NCBI GenBank assembly: GCA_916610825.1
Contig: OU744449.1
Span: 17,949,344-18,013,343 of the forward strand
Source: Haliclystus octoradiatus
Taxonomy: Eukaryota > Cnidaria > Staurozoa > Stauromedusae > Haliclystidae
Direction: 5' to 3'
DNA: 64,000 bases
How positions within the stretch are numbered: position 1 is the first letter of the stretch; each line of letters starts with the position of its first letter. Shown here piece by piece: positions 51,720 through 61,647 of this stretch. The notes under the pieces were generated by a model. That model was not told where the DNA came from and did no database searches. It was given only the letters and a program-made list of their open reading frames with translations. The translations under genes and the position numbers were made by a program.

Positions 51720-54509
51720 ATGGAAGTTAATTTATTTGACAAAGAATGCCTAGGATTTAATTCAGAGGATCTGAGTTCTGCTATCAATTTTGTTGAGACA
51801 AAAACCTCAAGAGATCAATCTAAGTTATGTGAACAAATCAAGGTCTTAGAAGATGACACCATCAGTAGTATTGATACAGCACCTGCTTCTGCTTCCGTTG
51901 AAACAGCTCACTTCACCCCCTCAGAGCTTCTGTCTGCTATTGATGCTGTTGACTCTTGCTATTCTGCTGATATTCCTAATGATCAGCATAAGGTTGATGA
52001 GTGTAAGAAGTTCCTTTTGGCTAGGTTACCAGAACATGTCTCGCATAATATCATTGACATTTTCCCTTCTCTATCTACAACAGCACAGGGTGTAGTGTTC
52101 AGAAGCACCATACAGGCAGACATTTACTCGGAGGAAGATATAAGACTCTTTGTACACGAATACAGTGTATTAAGCAAGGAGACTCTAAGACTCTACAAGA
52201 CTTCTAAGAAGTCTACATCAATGTTTACCTTTCGATGTCATCATAACACAAAAAATAATAAAAATCAATGGACACCAGGTAAAAGGATAAAAAATACAAT
52301 GTGCCCCTTTGTCATGAAATTTACAATAAGCGATGATGAGTTACCAACTAACAAGATGTCATGCGTAATAGATCTCCAGTACAATCACAACCACAATATT
52401 GAATCATTGCAAGCTCTGTCGTTCCGCGATGTCAGTGCAGAAAGCTTAGAAAAAATGTTTGATTTATTTGGAGAACGGTATACCCCTGCTATGGCATATA
52501 ACAAATATAAATGCCTATTAAGAGAAAGCTGCACCACGCCACAGGAGTATGAACTGAAGTTTGCTGACCGTCAGCAAATGCCAAGGAAGTCGGACTTTAA
52601 AATGGCATTCAAAGCATTCAACAATGGGTTGTATGGTGCGCGCAATGGAGAGTTGCTTTTAAAAAGGCTAGAGGAAAAGGTTGACTTATACAATAAAACT
52701 AATTCAGACAGGGGCGGGAAGATTTCGTTTTCGATAACAAAGGATGACGGGGAAAAGTTTAGCCGTTTAATTGTTGTTATTGTTACGCCACTAATGGCAA
52801 GAGTCCACAAATATGTGAAACATGCTGGTGAGCTGGTTTTCAGTGACAGTACCTCAAACCTTGATGAGCACAATTTGAGGTTTTTTATGATGTGTACGCA
52901 TTCTGCGGCAGGCGGTCTGCCACTTGCTATCATTTTGATGTCAGATGAGACTGAGAAGACTTTCAGCAAAGCCTTCAGCATTTTAAAGGGTTGCTTACCT
53001 AATGATGCATTTTATGGTCGTGGCTGTGATCAAGGACCGAAAGTCTTCCTAACTGATAACTGTGATGAAGAAAGGGCTACCATCCAATCTGCATGGCCTA
53101 TGGCAATACTGCTACTTTGTACATTCCACGTGCTGCAAGCTATTTGGAGATGGCTCCATGAGAAAAAAAATGGTGTGCGTCAGGATCACAGAGCTGTTGT
53201 CATAGCAAACCTTAAAAAAATTATGTATGCTGATAGTGAAGGTCAAGCTACTGATTATGTGAAAATGCTGTCAGAGAGTCCTGAAGCTAAAGAATCCCAA
53301 AACTTAACTAACTACTTGAATGGTTATGTATTCCCTAATGTTAAATTATGGAGTACACCCTTTAGAACACAATTGCCTGTAAGAGGAAACAACACTCAGA
53401 ATTACATTGAATCCCAGTTTCTTGTCATGAAACAAGAAGTTTCACAAAGAGTTAAGTCATACAATGTCATTGAGCTATTAGATCTAATTACAAATGACTT
53501 TGAAGATCATTACAAGGATAAGCTTCTCAAAGTTTCAAACGGATCCTTCGATGGAGTATTTAGTAGCCGCTACATGTGTGTGTCAGAAAAAAAAGAAATC
53601 CCTGCTGCAAATGTCACAGCAGTAGATAGTGACAGTGGCATATTTCATGTAATTTCGTCATCAGGTACAATGACTTATGATGTGGATATTGCCTCTGGGA
53701 TCTGCAGCTGCCCTGTTGGTCGTAATGGGAGCCCATGCAAGCATCAATTTGCAGCAGTAAAAAAGTTTCAGCTTCCTAGTGATAACTTCCTCCCAATTTT
53801 CAGTGCTGAAGATCGCCAGCTATATGCAACCATAGCACATGGTGAAACCCTCCATGCTGATTACTATGCTTCATTGACACAAACTGACATCATAATCGAA
53901 GAAGGTAGTAATACTGCAGAACAAACAATGTCAGTGCCAAATGCCATTAATGATTCCCATGACATAGGTGAAGATGTTTGGGGTGAAGGAGTGTACAATG
54001 AGGAAATACCCAGCACAGATTGCACTGAGAATGCAGAAGGAGATGCTCTACAAGCCTTGAAATGTTTCACAGGCATCTTGGAGAAAGAAATAAAAAGTGG
54101 GGACAACAATTTCAAAAAAGCAGTTATAAAACTATCCAGTAGAGCATTGAAAATGAACCGAAGCAAGTTGACCAGTGCTCTGCATTGTTTTGGGTCGAAG
54201 TTCACCCACACAACAGCTAGTAACTTCAAATTGAGTCAAGGGACAAAAAAAAGGTTCAAGCGAAACGAAATCAATGTTTTACCAGAAGCTGTTAAGCGGA
54301 GAAAGAAAGGCCAAAGTAAGAGTAGGAAAGCAGTCAAAGGCAACAAAACTAATCCCTTAGATTGCACTATTCCAGAAAAGAGCAGAGAGAGTCGCAAGCG
54401 TCAGCATAATTTCAAGGATATTGTAGCACGAAATATACCCTCCGCAAAAAAAAGTGGTAGATCTATGGGATCCAAGACTAAAAAACCAACAAGAAATGGA
54501 CATAGTTAA
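51720..54509 (+). CDS. MULE-type transposase with SWIM zinc finger (929 aa)
   Basis: It catalyses cut-and-paste transposition in the nucleus. An N-terminal WRKY/FLYWCH-like zinc-binding region spans about residues 173-225 (FRCHHN, MCPFVMKF, NHNHN) and likely binds DNA. The MULE catalytic core follows, with the first Asp in FSDST (D376), the second in TDNCDEE (D446) and the typical CTFH motif (C467, H470). A later Glu in the helix around IESQFLVMKQE may be the third catalytic residue. A SWIM finger C662-x-C664-x8-C673-x-H675 follows (CSCPVGRNGSPCKH). The basic tail (KRRKKGQSKSRK, KKSGRSMGSKTKK) looks like nuclear localisation signals. The frame is complete and unspliced. The ATG at 51720 is the first in frame; a TTGTATTATAG just upstream could be a splice acceptor for a 5' UTR intron. 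Confidence 0.92.
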   Translation: MEVNLFDKECLGFNSEDLSSAINFVETKTSRDQSKLCEQIKVLEDDTISSIDTAPASASVETAHFTPSELLSAIDAVDSCYSADIPNDQHKVDECKKFLLARLPEHVSHNIIDIFPSLSTTAQGVVFRSTIQADIYSEEDIRLFVHEYSVLSKETLRLYKTSKKSTSMFTFRCHHNTKNNKNQWTPGKRIKNTMCPFVMKFTISDDELPTNKMSCVIDLQYNHNHNIESLQALSFRDVSAESLEKMFDLFGERYTPAMAYNKYKCLLRESCTTPQEYELKFADRQQMPRKSDFKMAFKAFNNGLYGARNGELLLKRLEEKVDLYNKTNSDRGGKISFSITKDDGEKFSRLIVVIVTPLMARVHKYVKHAGELVFSDSTSNLDEHNLRFFMMCTHSAAGGLPLAIILMSDETEKTFSKAFSILKGCLPNDAFYGRGCDQGPKVFLTDNCDEERATIQSAWPMAILLLCTFHVLQAIWRWLHEKKNGVRQDHRAVVIANLKKIMYADSEGQATDYVKMLSESPEAKESQNLTNYLNGYVFPNVKLWSTPFRTQLPVRGNNTQNYIESQFLVMKQEVSQRVKSYNVIELLDLITNDFEDHYKDKLLKVSNGSFDGVFSSRYMCVSEKKEIPAANVTAVDSDSGIFHVISSSGTMTYDVDIASGICSCPVGRNGSPCKHQFAAVKKFQLPSDNFLPIFSAEDRQLYATIAHGETLHADYYASLTQTDIIIEEGSNTAEQTMSVPNAINDSHDIGEDVWGEGVYNEEIPSTDCTENAEGDALQALKCFTGILEKEIKSGDNNFKKAVIKLSSRALKMNRSKLTSALHCFGSKFTHTTASNFKLSQGTKKRFKRNEINVLPEAVKRRKKGQSKSRKAVKGNKTNPLDCTIPEKSRESRKRQHNFKDIVARNIPSAKKSGRSMGSKTKKPTRNGHS

Positions 54510-54549
54510 AACAATAAACATAATACTAATGAAAATAATGTTAAAGTAT

Positions 54550-55065
54550 ATATGTCGGATTTTGGGAGAGTTCTTCTCACGTAGAGAAAAATTTGCTATT
54601 CATGCATATTGCTCTAATGTATTTTCTTTGCGCCATCATTATCACATCAAAAATGCAGTCGAAGTGACCATCTTGCGTCTCACTATTTTTTTTTATATCA
54701 GCATCACATTTATTCTCCATAAGAGAGTTTACCCTAGAAAAATCCTAAATATTTGTGTTTCTGTCCCCGAAAAGAGCGACTGAACCAAATAACAATCTAC
54801 TTCCAGAATGACTATAAAGCAAAGCAATCATTCTGAGGGCAGATAGTTATTTGGCTCAGCTGTTTGTTTTTTGAGACAGAAACAAAAAGTTTAGAATTTT
54901 CCAGTGTAAACTCTCTTATTGAGAATAGACGTGTTACTGACTGGCATTGTCTAGAAGAGTGAGACACAAAATTGCCATTCGAATGCATTTTGTAGTGGTA
55001 ATGATGGTCCAAAGAAAAACTCAAGAACAACATGTATGAACAAACTTTTCTCTAACTGAGAAGCA
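54550..55065. repeat. Imperfect palindrome between the two convergent MULE genes
   Basis: About 54550-54808 matches the complement of about 54810-55065 with gaps: AAGAGAGTTTACCCTAGAAA against the complement of CCAGTGTAAACTCTCTTATT; CCAAATAACAATCT against AGATAGTTATTTGG; CATCATTATCAC against GTGGTAATGATG. The centre is near 54820 (CAGAATGACTATAAAGC...ATCATTCTG). It covers the 3' ends of both genes, so transcripts of either could fold into a long hairpin. Confidence 0.8.
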
Positions 55066-55103
55066 ATCTTCCAATATCCAGAATACGCAAATTAAGATGT
55101 TTT

Positions 55104-57993
55104 CTATTTATCCACTTGTGAATTGTGTACTCTTTTCAGGTGTTTGTTTCTATTAGATTTACTTGAAAATGCTTTGTTGCATAAATCACATGCTATTATT
55201 TTGCTATTGTGTATTTTTTCATGTTCTTTTAATCTTGCAGCAGTTGAGAAACTGCTACTGCAAGCTTTGCAGGCTAATTTTTTCACAGTATGCATATCCT
55301 TCTTATGTGAAAATAGGGCATTTCTTGATTGAAATGTCTTTCCACACTGTTGACATTTGTGTGCCAGTGTGTGGTCACGTACATGACGTTTCAGTTCTTT
55401 TAGGCGACTGAACTGCCAACAACATGTATCACACTTATAAATTTTGCCTTCTTCACGTTTTTGATTTTCATCGTTTGCTTTCAGTTGGTATGCCTAGAAC
55501 AGAAAAATTATCTAGACATTGTAATCACTTCAGTAAAGTCAGTGAGGAAGCAAATATACCCTGAACATCAATTTAATATAATACAGTTCTTAACTTGAGG
55601 GTTCAATGTGCTACCGATCGTGTTCTGCAGACGTAATTGGGGCAACATGTCAGGGTTCATAAAAAAAATAGTTCATGAACAAGTCAGAATGTTCAGTTCA
55701 TAAAATATTTATGAGCGATGTGCTATATTGTGCTGACTTCTGTAAAATTTAGCGTGCACATAATTGTATGGGCCTTTCAATATGACAAAAGTCCGACAAA
55801 AGTGGGGATCGTAGATCCCGAAAGGCTGGAGCAAAGTCAGAACAACATTGTTAATTATTTTATTGATCTGCCAAACCTGAAACCTCACTTGAACATTTTC
55901 TAGGGTTCATTCTAGAAAGCTAAAACGTTTGTCAGACACTGCATATCGAAGAAAATAGATACTATACAAAAAGATGCAGTGTTACAGGTTTTTAACATCA
56001 CTTTGTTTTTTCATGTAAAACGGTATTCTTTTTTTTATTAGTTAATAAGGTACACATACAAATGTTCTCACATTTCTAGTTTCCTCATCTCTTCCTCTCC
56101 ATAAATTTGCTAGCACTCTGCTGTAAAACTGAAATGGCATACCAGGTCTGTGTTGCTTTATTTTCTCCTGTAAAACAGTAAGCAATAATTAAATACAGTG
56201 AGACCTGTATGTAACAGCCAGCTATGAGATGTAGATAATTGACCACTATATGCAGGTGACCTTTATATACAGGGTTGAATCAATAGAAAATACTATTTTA
56301 GACATACCAAGAGTGACCACTACAGACAGGTGACTGCTATATAGAGGAGACCGTTATAACAGGTTTGATTATACACAAAAAATATGTATCCACAAGTTCA
56401 AATATTACTACAGTATAACATGTTTTACTTTTCAATTATGCTCTCTATAAGTCAAGGGTATGAGGAATTGCTAGCAGGTATGCAGATAGTTATGTAAACG
56501 CTATTGAATAACAGTCTATCGTTTAAGCCTTGCTATCAATAAAAGCATGACATCTCTAACTATATTGATAGGTCCTACAACTGAATTAATTCAATTATAA
56601 TCTCTCGTCTTTCCACTTGATGTCAACCAAGATTTACAAGAAACAGAAAAGTAAATTATCATAATGAATATAAAACAAGATTATTAACTTATTATTGAGA
56701 TTATTAAACTTACCATGGATGCACTAAAAAATATATTATATCCAGTCAGCTGAAATAGTGGTCTTCCACATACGCGTTGACTGTCTTGTTTCTCTTCTTC
56801 TGCATCATGATTGTCCTTAGAAGATTCCTTTGGATCAAAATATTACGTTTGTAATTATAAAGCTTCTACAGTATATACATGTCTAATTATTAAATTTCTT
56901 GTCTGTTTGACGGAGAATGGGTTGGAATTAAGATCATTGCGAAAAATGTAATTTTGATGCCCTTTCATATATCAATTTTTTTTTATTAATAATATTCAAA
57001 AAGCATTTCTATAAACACCTGGTCAACAGTAATACCACTAACTGAGTGTTGTTTTCATTCAAGTGTATAGTTTTATTATTATTAAATATAAATACTGTTT
57101 CACTTTTCAAAATCAATATTTACTAGACACTAGACTTACTACATCAACAGAAGCAGACCTTTCAATTTTGTTAAATAATAAGTTGTGAAAACACAAAGAT
57201 GACAATGAAATACCGTAGAAAATTTTTCATCTAGAAATCGATAATGTTAAAGTCTCTAAACTGTGAACACGTATTTTAACAAACTTCTTGCAATGAAGTC
57301 TTAATATTTCTCATAATGCAGCTCTTATAGAATAATTCAGGAGATTAATTATAAAACAATTATCCAACTCAATTTCGTATGACTCTGAGAATTCAGAGCC
57401 ATCTATGAAGCTGAGGCTGGTCATGGGCTGGTTCAGTAATAATATCATTGCCCTGGTTTAAATTAATAATCATTGTGCACATAAGTAAGCACTTCTACAC
57501 GACACAAACAATATATGCTCATATATCTGCACCTTCGACATTTTAATTTCTTATGCACCATTTCATCTCTATGTTTTGCCCCTACCAAAGCATCCACCAT
57601 GCTGTATCACATGGAGTTGTACACAATTTTATAGCCTGGATGGTCTGTTCCAAGACACTACAATTATTTCAAAACGTATATATATTCACGAATGACAGCG
57701 CAGTATGTTATTACTCAGTGACTGTAAAATATTATCTTCCAGTGTGAATTTATTATCTCAAGCCAATGGTCAAATACATAGCAGCAGCCTAGGTTTACTT
57801 AGGATACTTTCAAAATTATTACCAGAAACATATTTTCCAACCGGATAGAAATAGAAAGCTCATAATTACTTATAACTTTAAGGTAACTTACCATTTGTGA
57901 TAGAGCTTCAACTAACGAGAGATGAAATTCGTCCATATTATCGTCCATGTTTTCGTGGTAATGATTTGGAACATTTACATTTAAATTATCCAT
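55104..57993 (-). CDS. MULE second gene: HMG-box-like and four C2H2 zinc fingers (237 aa, four exons)
   Basis: Minus-strand exons 57892-57993, 56714-56827, 56060-56167 and 55104-55493 join in phase 0 with GT-AG introns. The start MDNLNVNVPNHY leads to an acidic region. An HMG-box-like region spans about residues 60-125 (GYNIFFSASMEKIKQHRPGM, then LANLWRGRDEE and FAYQLKAND). Then come four C2H2 fingers: YKCDTCCWQF...H-x4-H, HKCQQCGKTF, LACKACSSSF and IACDLCNKAF, the last ending at RVH. It ends HNSQVDK and stop. It is predicted to be a nuclear DNA-binding protein. Its start lies 165 bp inside the right TIR, so the TIR probably carries the promoter. No similarity to the transposase is seen. The HMG assignment rests on my alignment by eye; the zinc fingers are certain. 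Confidence 0.8.
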
Positions 57994-58157
57994 GGTGAAC
58001 AGAATATATAAAAACACAGTAATTTCAGAAAGATTAGAGCTTATGCTGACGTAAAATTACAGTTTGAGATCAAAGGAATCGAAACACAATATTTATATTA
58101 ACGTTGTGACATCAAATAGATTGAATAATATTTGTCATTCAAGTCTGTTTCGCGGGT

Positions 58158-58260
58158 CTTTTCCATTGCAAGAACGAGGCATGAGTTCCATAGAACGAGA
58201 CTGATGGAATGCTGGTCGCGCCGTGGAATGCTGGTCGCTGGGTGGGAATATTCCATGCGC
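58158..58260 (-). repeat. Right TIR of the MULE (103 bp)
   Basis: Exact reverse complement of 51177-51279, with identity ending where TTTTCCATTGC meets CGCGGGTC. It contains the same repeated 15-mer. The second gene reads away from this end. Confidence 0.95.
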
Positions 58261-58269
58261 GCCGTCGCC
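58261..58269. repeat. 9-bp target site duplication, right copy
   Basis: GCCGTCGCC, identical to 51168-51176. LINE ORF1 continues in frame right after it. Confidence 0.93.
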
Positions 58270-58755
58270 ATTAGTAACAACAAGAGACAGCTAATAATGG
58301 CTGGAGTCCCCTTTATATCTCAGGAGTTTGACAAACAAAAAGTTAATCAGATCGTGTCGTTTGTTTGTGGTTCCAATGTTCAAATAACTGGAATTACCAG
58401 AGTTGGTAAACCACCCACTGAGAAGGGTGCAACTAACAAGCCTCAATTAATTAAAATCCAGTTGGTATCCCAAAATGATAGAGATGTTATTTTGAGATCT
58501 GCCGGTAAACTGAAAGACTCAGAAAATTTCCCTGGTGTTCACATTCGTCAGTGCTTGACATTTAACGAAAGACAAATTTTGCAACCTTTGTATGATGATT
58601 TAAAAAAAAAAATTTCAAACGCTGCCCCTGGTGAGCGTTATGTAATTAAACGAAGAGGCGACGTCTCAAATTGGACCATCGCTAAACAAAACGCCAGAGT
58701 ACTTAATCGAGAAGAAAACGTATTTGCGGAAAACATTGATCAAATTCCACAATAA
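58270..58755 (+). pseudogene. LINE ORF1, C-terminal part
   Basis: 161 codons continuing the frame broken at 51176 (ISNNKRQLIMAGVPF, then RQCLTFNERQILQPLYDDLK) and ending in TAA. This is the RNA-binding type of ORF1 C-terminus found in CR1/L2-group elements. Without the transposon, ORF1 would be about 284 aa. Confidence 0.85.
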
Positions 58756-58769
58756 TGGTCACAGGCAAG

Positions 58770-59157
58770 CAAAGATAATTGTTTTTTAAAGTTTTATTAT
58801 TTTAATGCACGCTCATTAATGAACAAATTGGATCTTTTTGATTGTCTACTTTCATCTAATCGTTATGATGTCATTGCTATAACAGAGACATGGTTGAAAT
58901 GTTGTGTGCCTGACTCGCTAATTACCCAACGTGATTATCAAGTACTTAGAAAAGACAGAATTACATCAACTGTTGGGGGTGGTGTTGCAATTTTAATACG
59001 CAAAGATTTGAAAGTTACTACTGTTGACATCCCGTCTACTTTTCACGCTCTTGAATATGTTGTGGCTGATATACACATATCAAATATCGGATATCGCTTA
59101 GTTTGTTTGTACAATCCTCCTTCGTCGGCTTTGTACAATCCTACAATCTTCCACTGA
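58770..59157 (+). pseudogene. LINE ORF2 endonuclease, N-terminal part
   Basis: APE-type endonuclease start: NARSLMNKLDLFDCLL, the catalytic-site region AITETWL, then GGGVAILIRKDL and LVCLYNPPSS. It ends at a TGA (59155-59157), and the rest is one base out of frame (from 59159). Confidence 0.85.
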
Positions 59158-59158
59158 A

Positions 59159-61525
59159 GTGAATTTACTGTGTTTATTTATTGACTTTGTTAGCACTGAT
59201 AGTGCTTTTCCAGTTGTTGTTATTGGCGACTTTAATTTTCCTTGTATTGACTGGTCAATTCCTAAATCTCATGGATCTTCAAATACTATAATGTTTTTAG
59301 ACGGTATTGTTCGAAATGGACTCAATCAATTTGTTACCTCGCCTACCAGAAATGATGAAATTCTTGACCTTGTTTTTTGTTCCCAAGACAATGCTATTTT
59401 TTGCACTGAAGTTACTAAACGTCGAAATTTTTATAAAGCAGATTATGATTCTATTAATTCCTACTTGTCTACCATAAATTGGATTGATATGTTACAGGAA
59501 AGTCAAAATGATGTTCAAACTTTTTGGAATAAAATTTGCGATATTCTCAACTTATCTACTTCAAAATATGTACCGTTATATAAACATAATTCTAATCGTA
59601 AACCCAATTATCCTAAAAACATTCGATTACTCCGTTGCAAAAAGAAGTCCTTGTACAAATCGTCTAAAGAATCTCCGTGTAAAAAGAAATTGTATAAAGA
59701 TACATGCAAAGATTATGAAAAGGCAGTAAAAAAGTTTCATCATGATTACGAAGCCTCGCTACTAGTTGACCCCTCATTAAAAAAATTTTACGCCTTCGTT
59801 AAAGGTAAAACACAATCTAACTCTACAATTCCTGCTATTGTCAAAAATGATCTTTCTGTTACTACAGATGACAAAGAGAAAGCAACTCTTATCAATGAAT
59901 ATTTTGCTAGTGTTTTTACACAGGACAATAACAGCATACCTAACATTCCAGACTCGGCTAACGAAAATACTTCATTGAATTTCATTGAGTTCTCTTTCGA
60001 AAAAGTTTACAAGACATTATCTTCCTTGCCCACAAAAGTATCTCGAACACCAGATGACTACCCACCAATATTTTTCAAAGCAATAGCCTCTGAACTTACT
60101 ATTCCTTTATCTATGTTATTTGAATTGTCATTAAAAACCGGCATTCTACCTGATATCTGGAAACAAGCATTAGTTTCGCCAATTTTTAAGAAAGGTGACG
60201 TAGCTTCCCGTAGTAATTATCGACCCATATCGTTAACCTGCATCTGTTGCAAAGTTATGGAACGTATCATTGTAGATGACCTGCTAGTTTATTTAAATGA
60301 AAACAATATCTTATCTGATCGACATTATGGCTTTCTCAGAAAGCGTTCTACTTGTAGTCAACTGTTAAAGACTTTAAATGATTGGTATGATTCAATTAAC
60401 AAACGCTCACGTGTCGATGTTGTATATATAGACTTTGCTAAAGCATTTGACACTGTTACACATTCAAAACTCTTAGCCAAATTAGAATCTTACGGCATCA
60501 AATACGAACTTTTTGAATGGATTAAATCCTTTCTTTCTGGTCGTTCGCAAAGCGTCATTGTATCTGATGAAATCTCAAGTTCTCTCCCAGTTTCCAGTGG
60601 TGTCCCACAGGGTTCTGTGTTAGGACCGCTACTTTTTTTACTTTATGTTAATGATATTGAGAGCTGTTTGGATGGTTTGTGCGAAGTGCGTCTGTTTGCA
60701 GACGATGCAAAATTTTTTATCGCTCGAAATGATTCTTCCCCTGTCAATGCACTCACAACATCGTTAGATAAATTTACAACATGGGCCGAAAGCTGGCAAC
60801 TGAGAATTGCTTATGATAAATGTAGTACAATATCCTTTGGTACATCCAACGCAAGTGAGCTTGATTATTTCCTCGGGAGTAACAAACTGAAGCAAACAGG
60901 AAAACTTCGTGACCTTGGCCTCATCATTACTTCAGATCTTAAATTTTCTACTCATTGTTCTTCTATCTCCGCTAAAGCTAAAACAAGATCTTACCTTCTA
61001 CTGAAATGCTTTACCTCAAGCAATGCACAATTACTTATTAAAGCATATACTACCTATGTACGACCTCTATTAGAAAAAGACACCCAACTATGGAGTCCTT
61101 ATTTACAAAAAGACATTGATTTGATTGAATCAACTCAAAGACGTTTTACTAAATATGTGTGTTCTAGAGCAAGATTAAAAGATAATGGTTATCACAGTCG
61201 TTTGGCCCTGTTTGAAATTGAATCTTTAGAAATCCGTAGAATTAAATTTGATTTATGCATGGTGTACAAAATTATAAATAATCTAATTGACTTTCCTGAT
61301 AATATTTTTATAAAACGAAACATAAGTAAACTTAGAGGACATTCTATGCAATTCGTTGCATGTTCAATACCTGTAAATAATTCAATTTTTTATTCCTTTT
61401 TTTATCGCATAATTCCATTATGGAATCAGTTACCGGATGAAGTAGTGACTTCTTCCTCCTTAATTACCTTTAATTCAAAATTACATAAGATTGATTTAGA
61501 TTGCTATTTGAAGCACGCTCATTAG
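59159..61525 (+). pseudogene. LINE ORF2: endonuclease end and reverse transcriptase
   Basis: The frame-shifted continuation, about 788 codons. It starts with the endonuclease GDFNFPCIDW motif; the expected Ser-Asp-His end of the endonuclease is missing because the sequence jumps from LDLVFCSQDNAIFC to the linker (NFYKADYDSINSYL). RT is otherwise complete: NYRPISLTCICCKVMERII, VYIDFAKAFDTV (about residue 423), SSGVPQGSVLGPLLFLLYVN, catalytic RLFADDAKFF (about 513), and the thumb and C-terminal region ending FNSKLHKIDLD. No premature stop in RT. Inactive because of the frameshift and endonuclease loss. Confidence 0.88.
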
Positions 61526-61647
61526 GCTGCACATCAGTGCAAATTATATTACTATATAATTTCCCTTTGCTTGCCTGTACAAAAAATTACCATTTATGGT
61601 TTATTTTTTTTGCAAATATATGAAATGAAATGAAAATGAAATGAAAG

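Larger units (their letters stand above)
51177..58260. mobile_element. Autonomous Mutator-like element (MULE), 7084 bp, two convergent genes
   Basis: Perfect 103-bp TIRs (51177-51279, 58158-58260) and a perfect 9-bp target duplication. The left gene encodes a 929-aa MULE transposase with a SWIM finger (51720-54509, plus). The right gene, in four exons, encodes an HMG-box-like and four-C2H2 protein (55104-57993, minus). Each gene starts a few hundred bases inside its TIR and they converge on an imperfect palindrome (54550-55065). The intact transposase frame, identical TIRs and identical duplications show a very recent insertion, into LINE ORF1. The overall plan resembles maize MuDR, where two convergent genes start in the TIRs. 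Confidence 0.93.
50680..61647 (+). mobile_element. CR1/L2-like LINE split by a Mutator-like transposon
   Basis: A non-LTR retrotransposon with ORF1 (PHD-like finger), ORF2 (endonuclease and RT) and a short 3' UTR ending in a (TGAAA)n-type tail (about 61620-61647). It is interrupted at 51177-58260 by the DNA transposon. Without that insert and one copy of the 9-bp duplication it would be about 3.9 kb. ORF2 has a frameshift and an internal loss in the endonuclease, so the LINE was probably already inactive. The 5' boundary is approximate. Confidence 0.85.
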
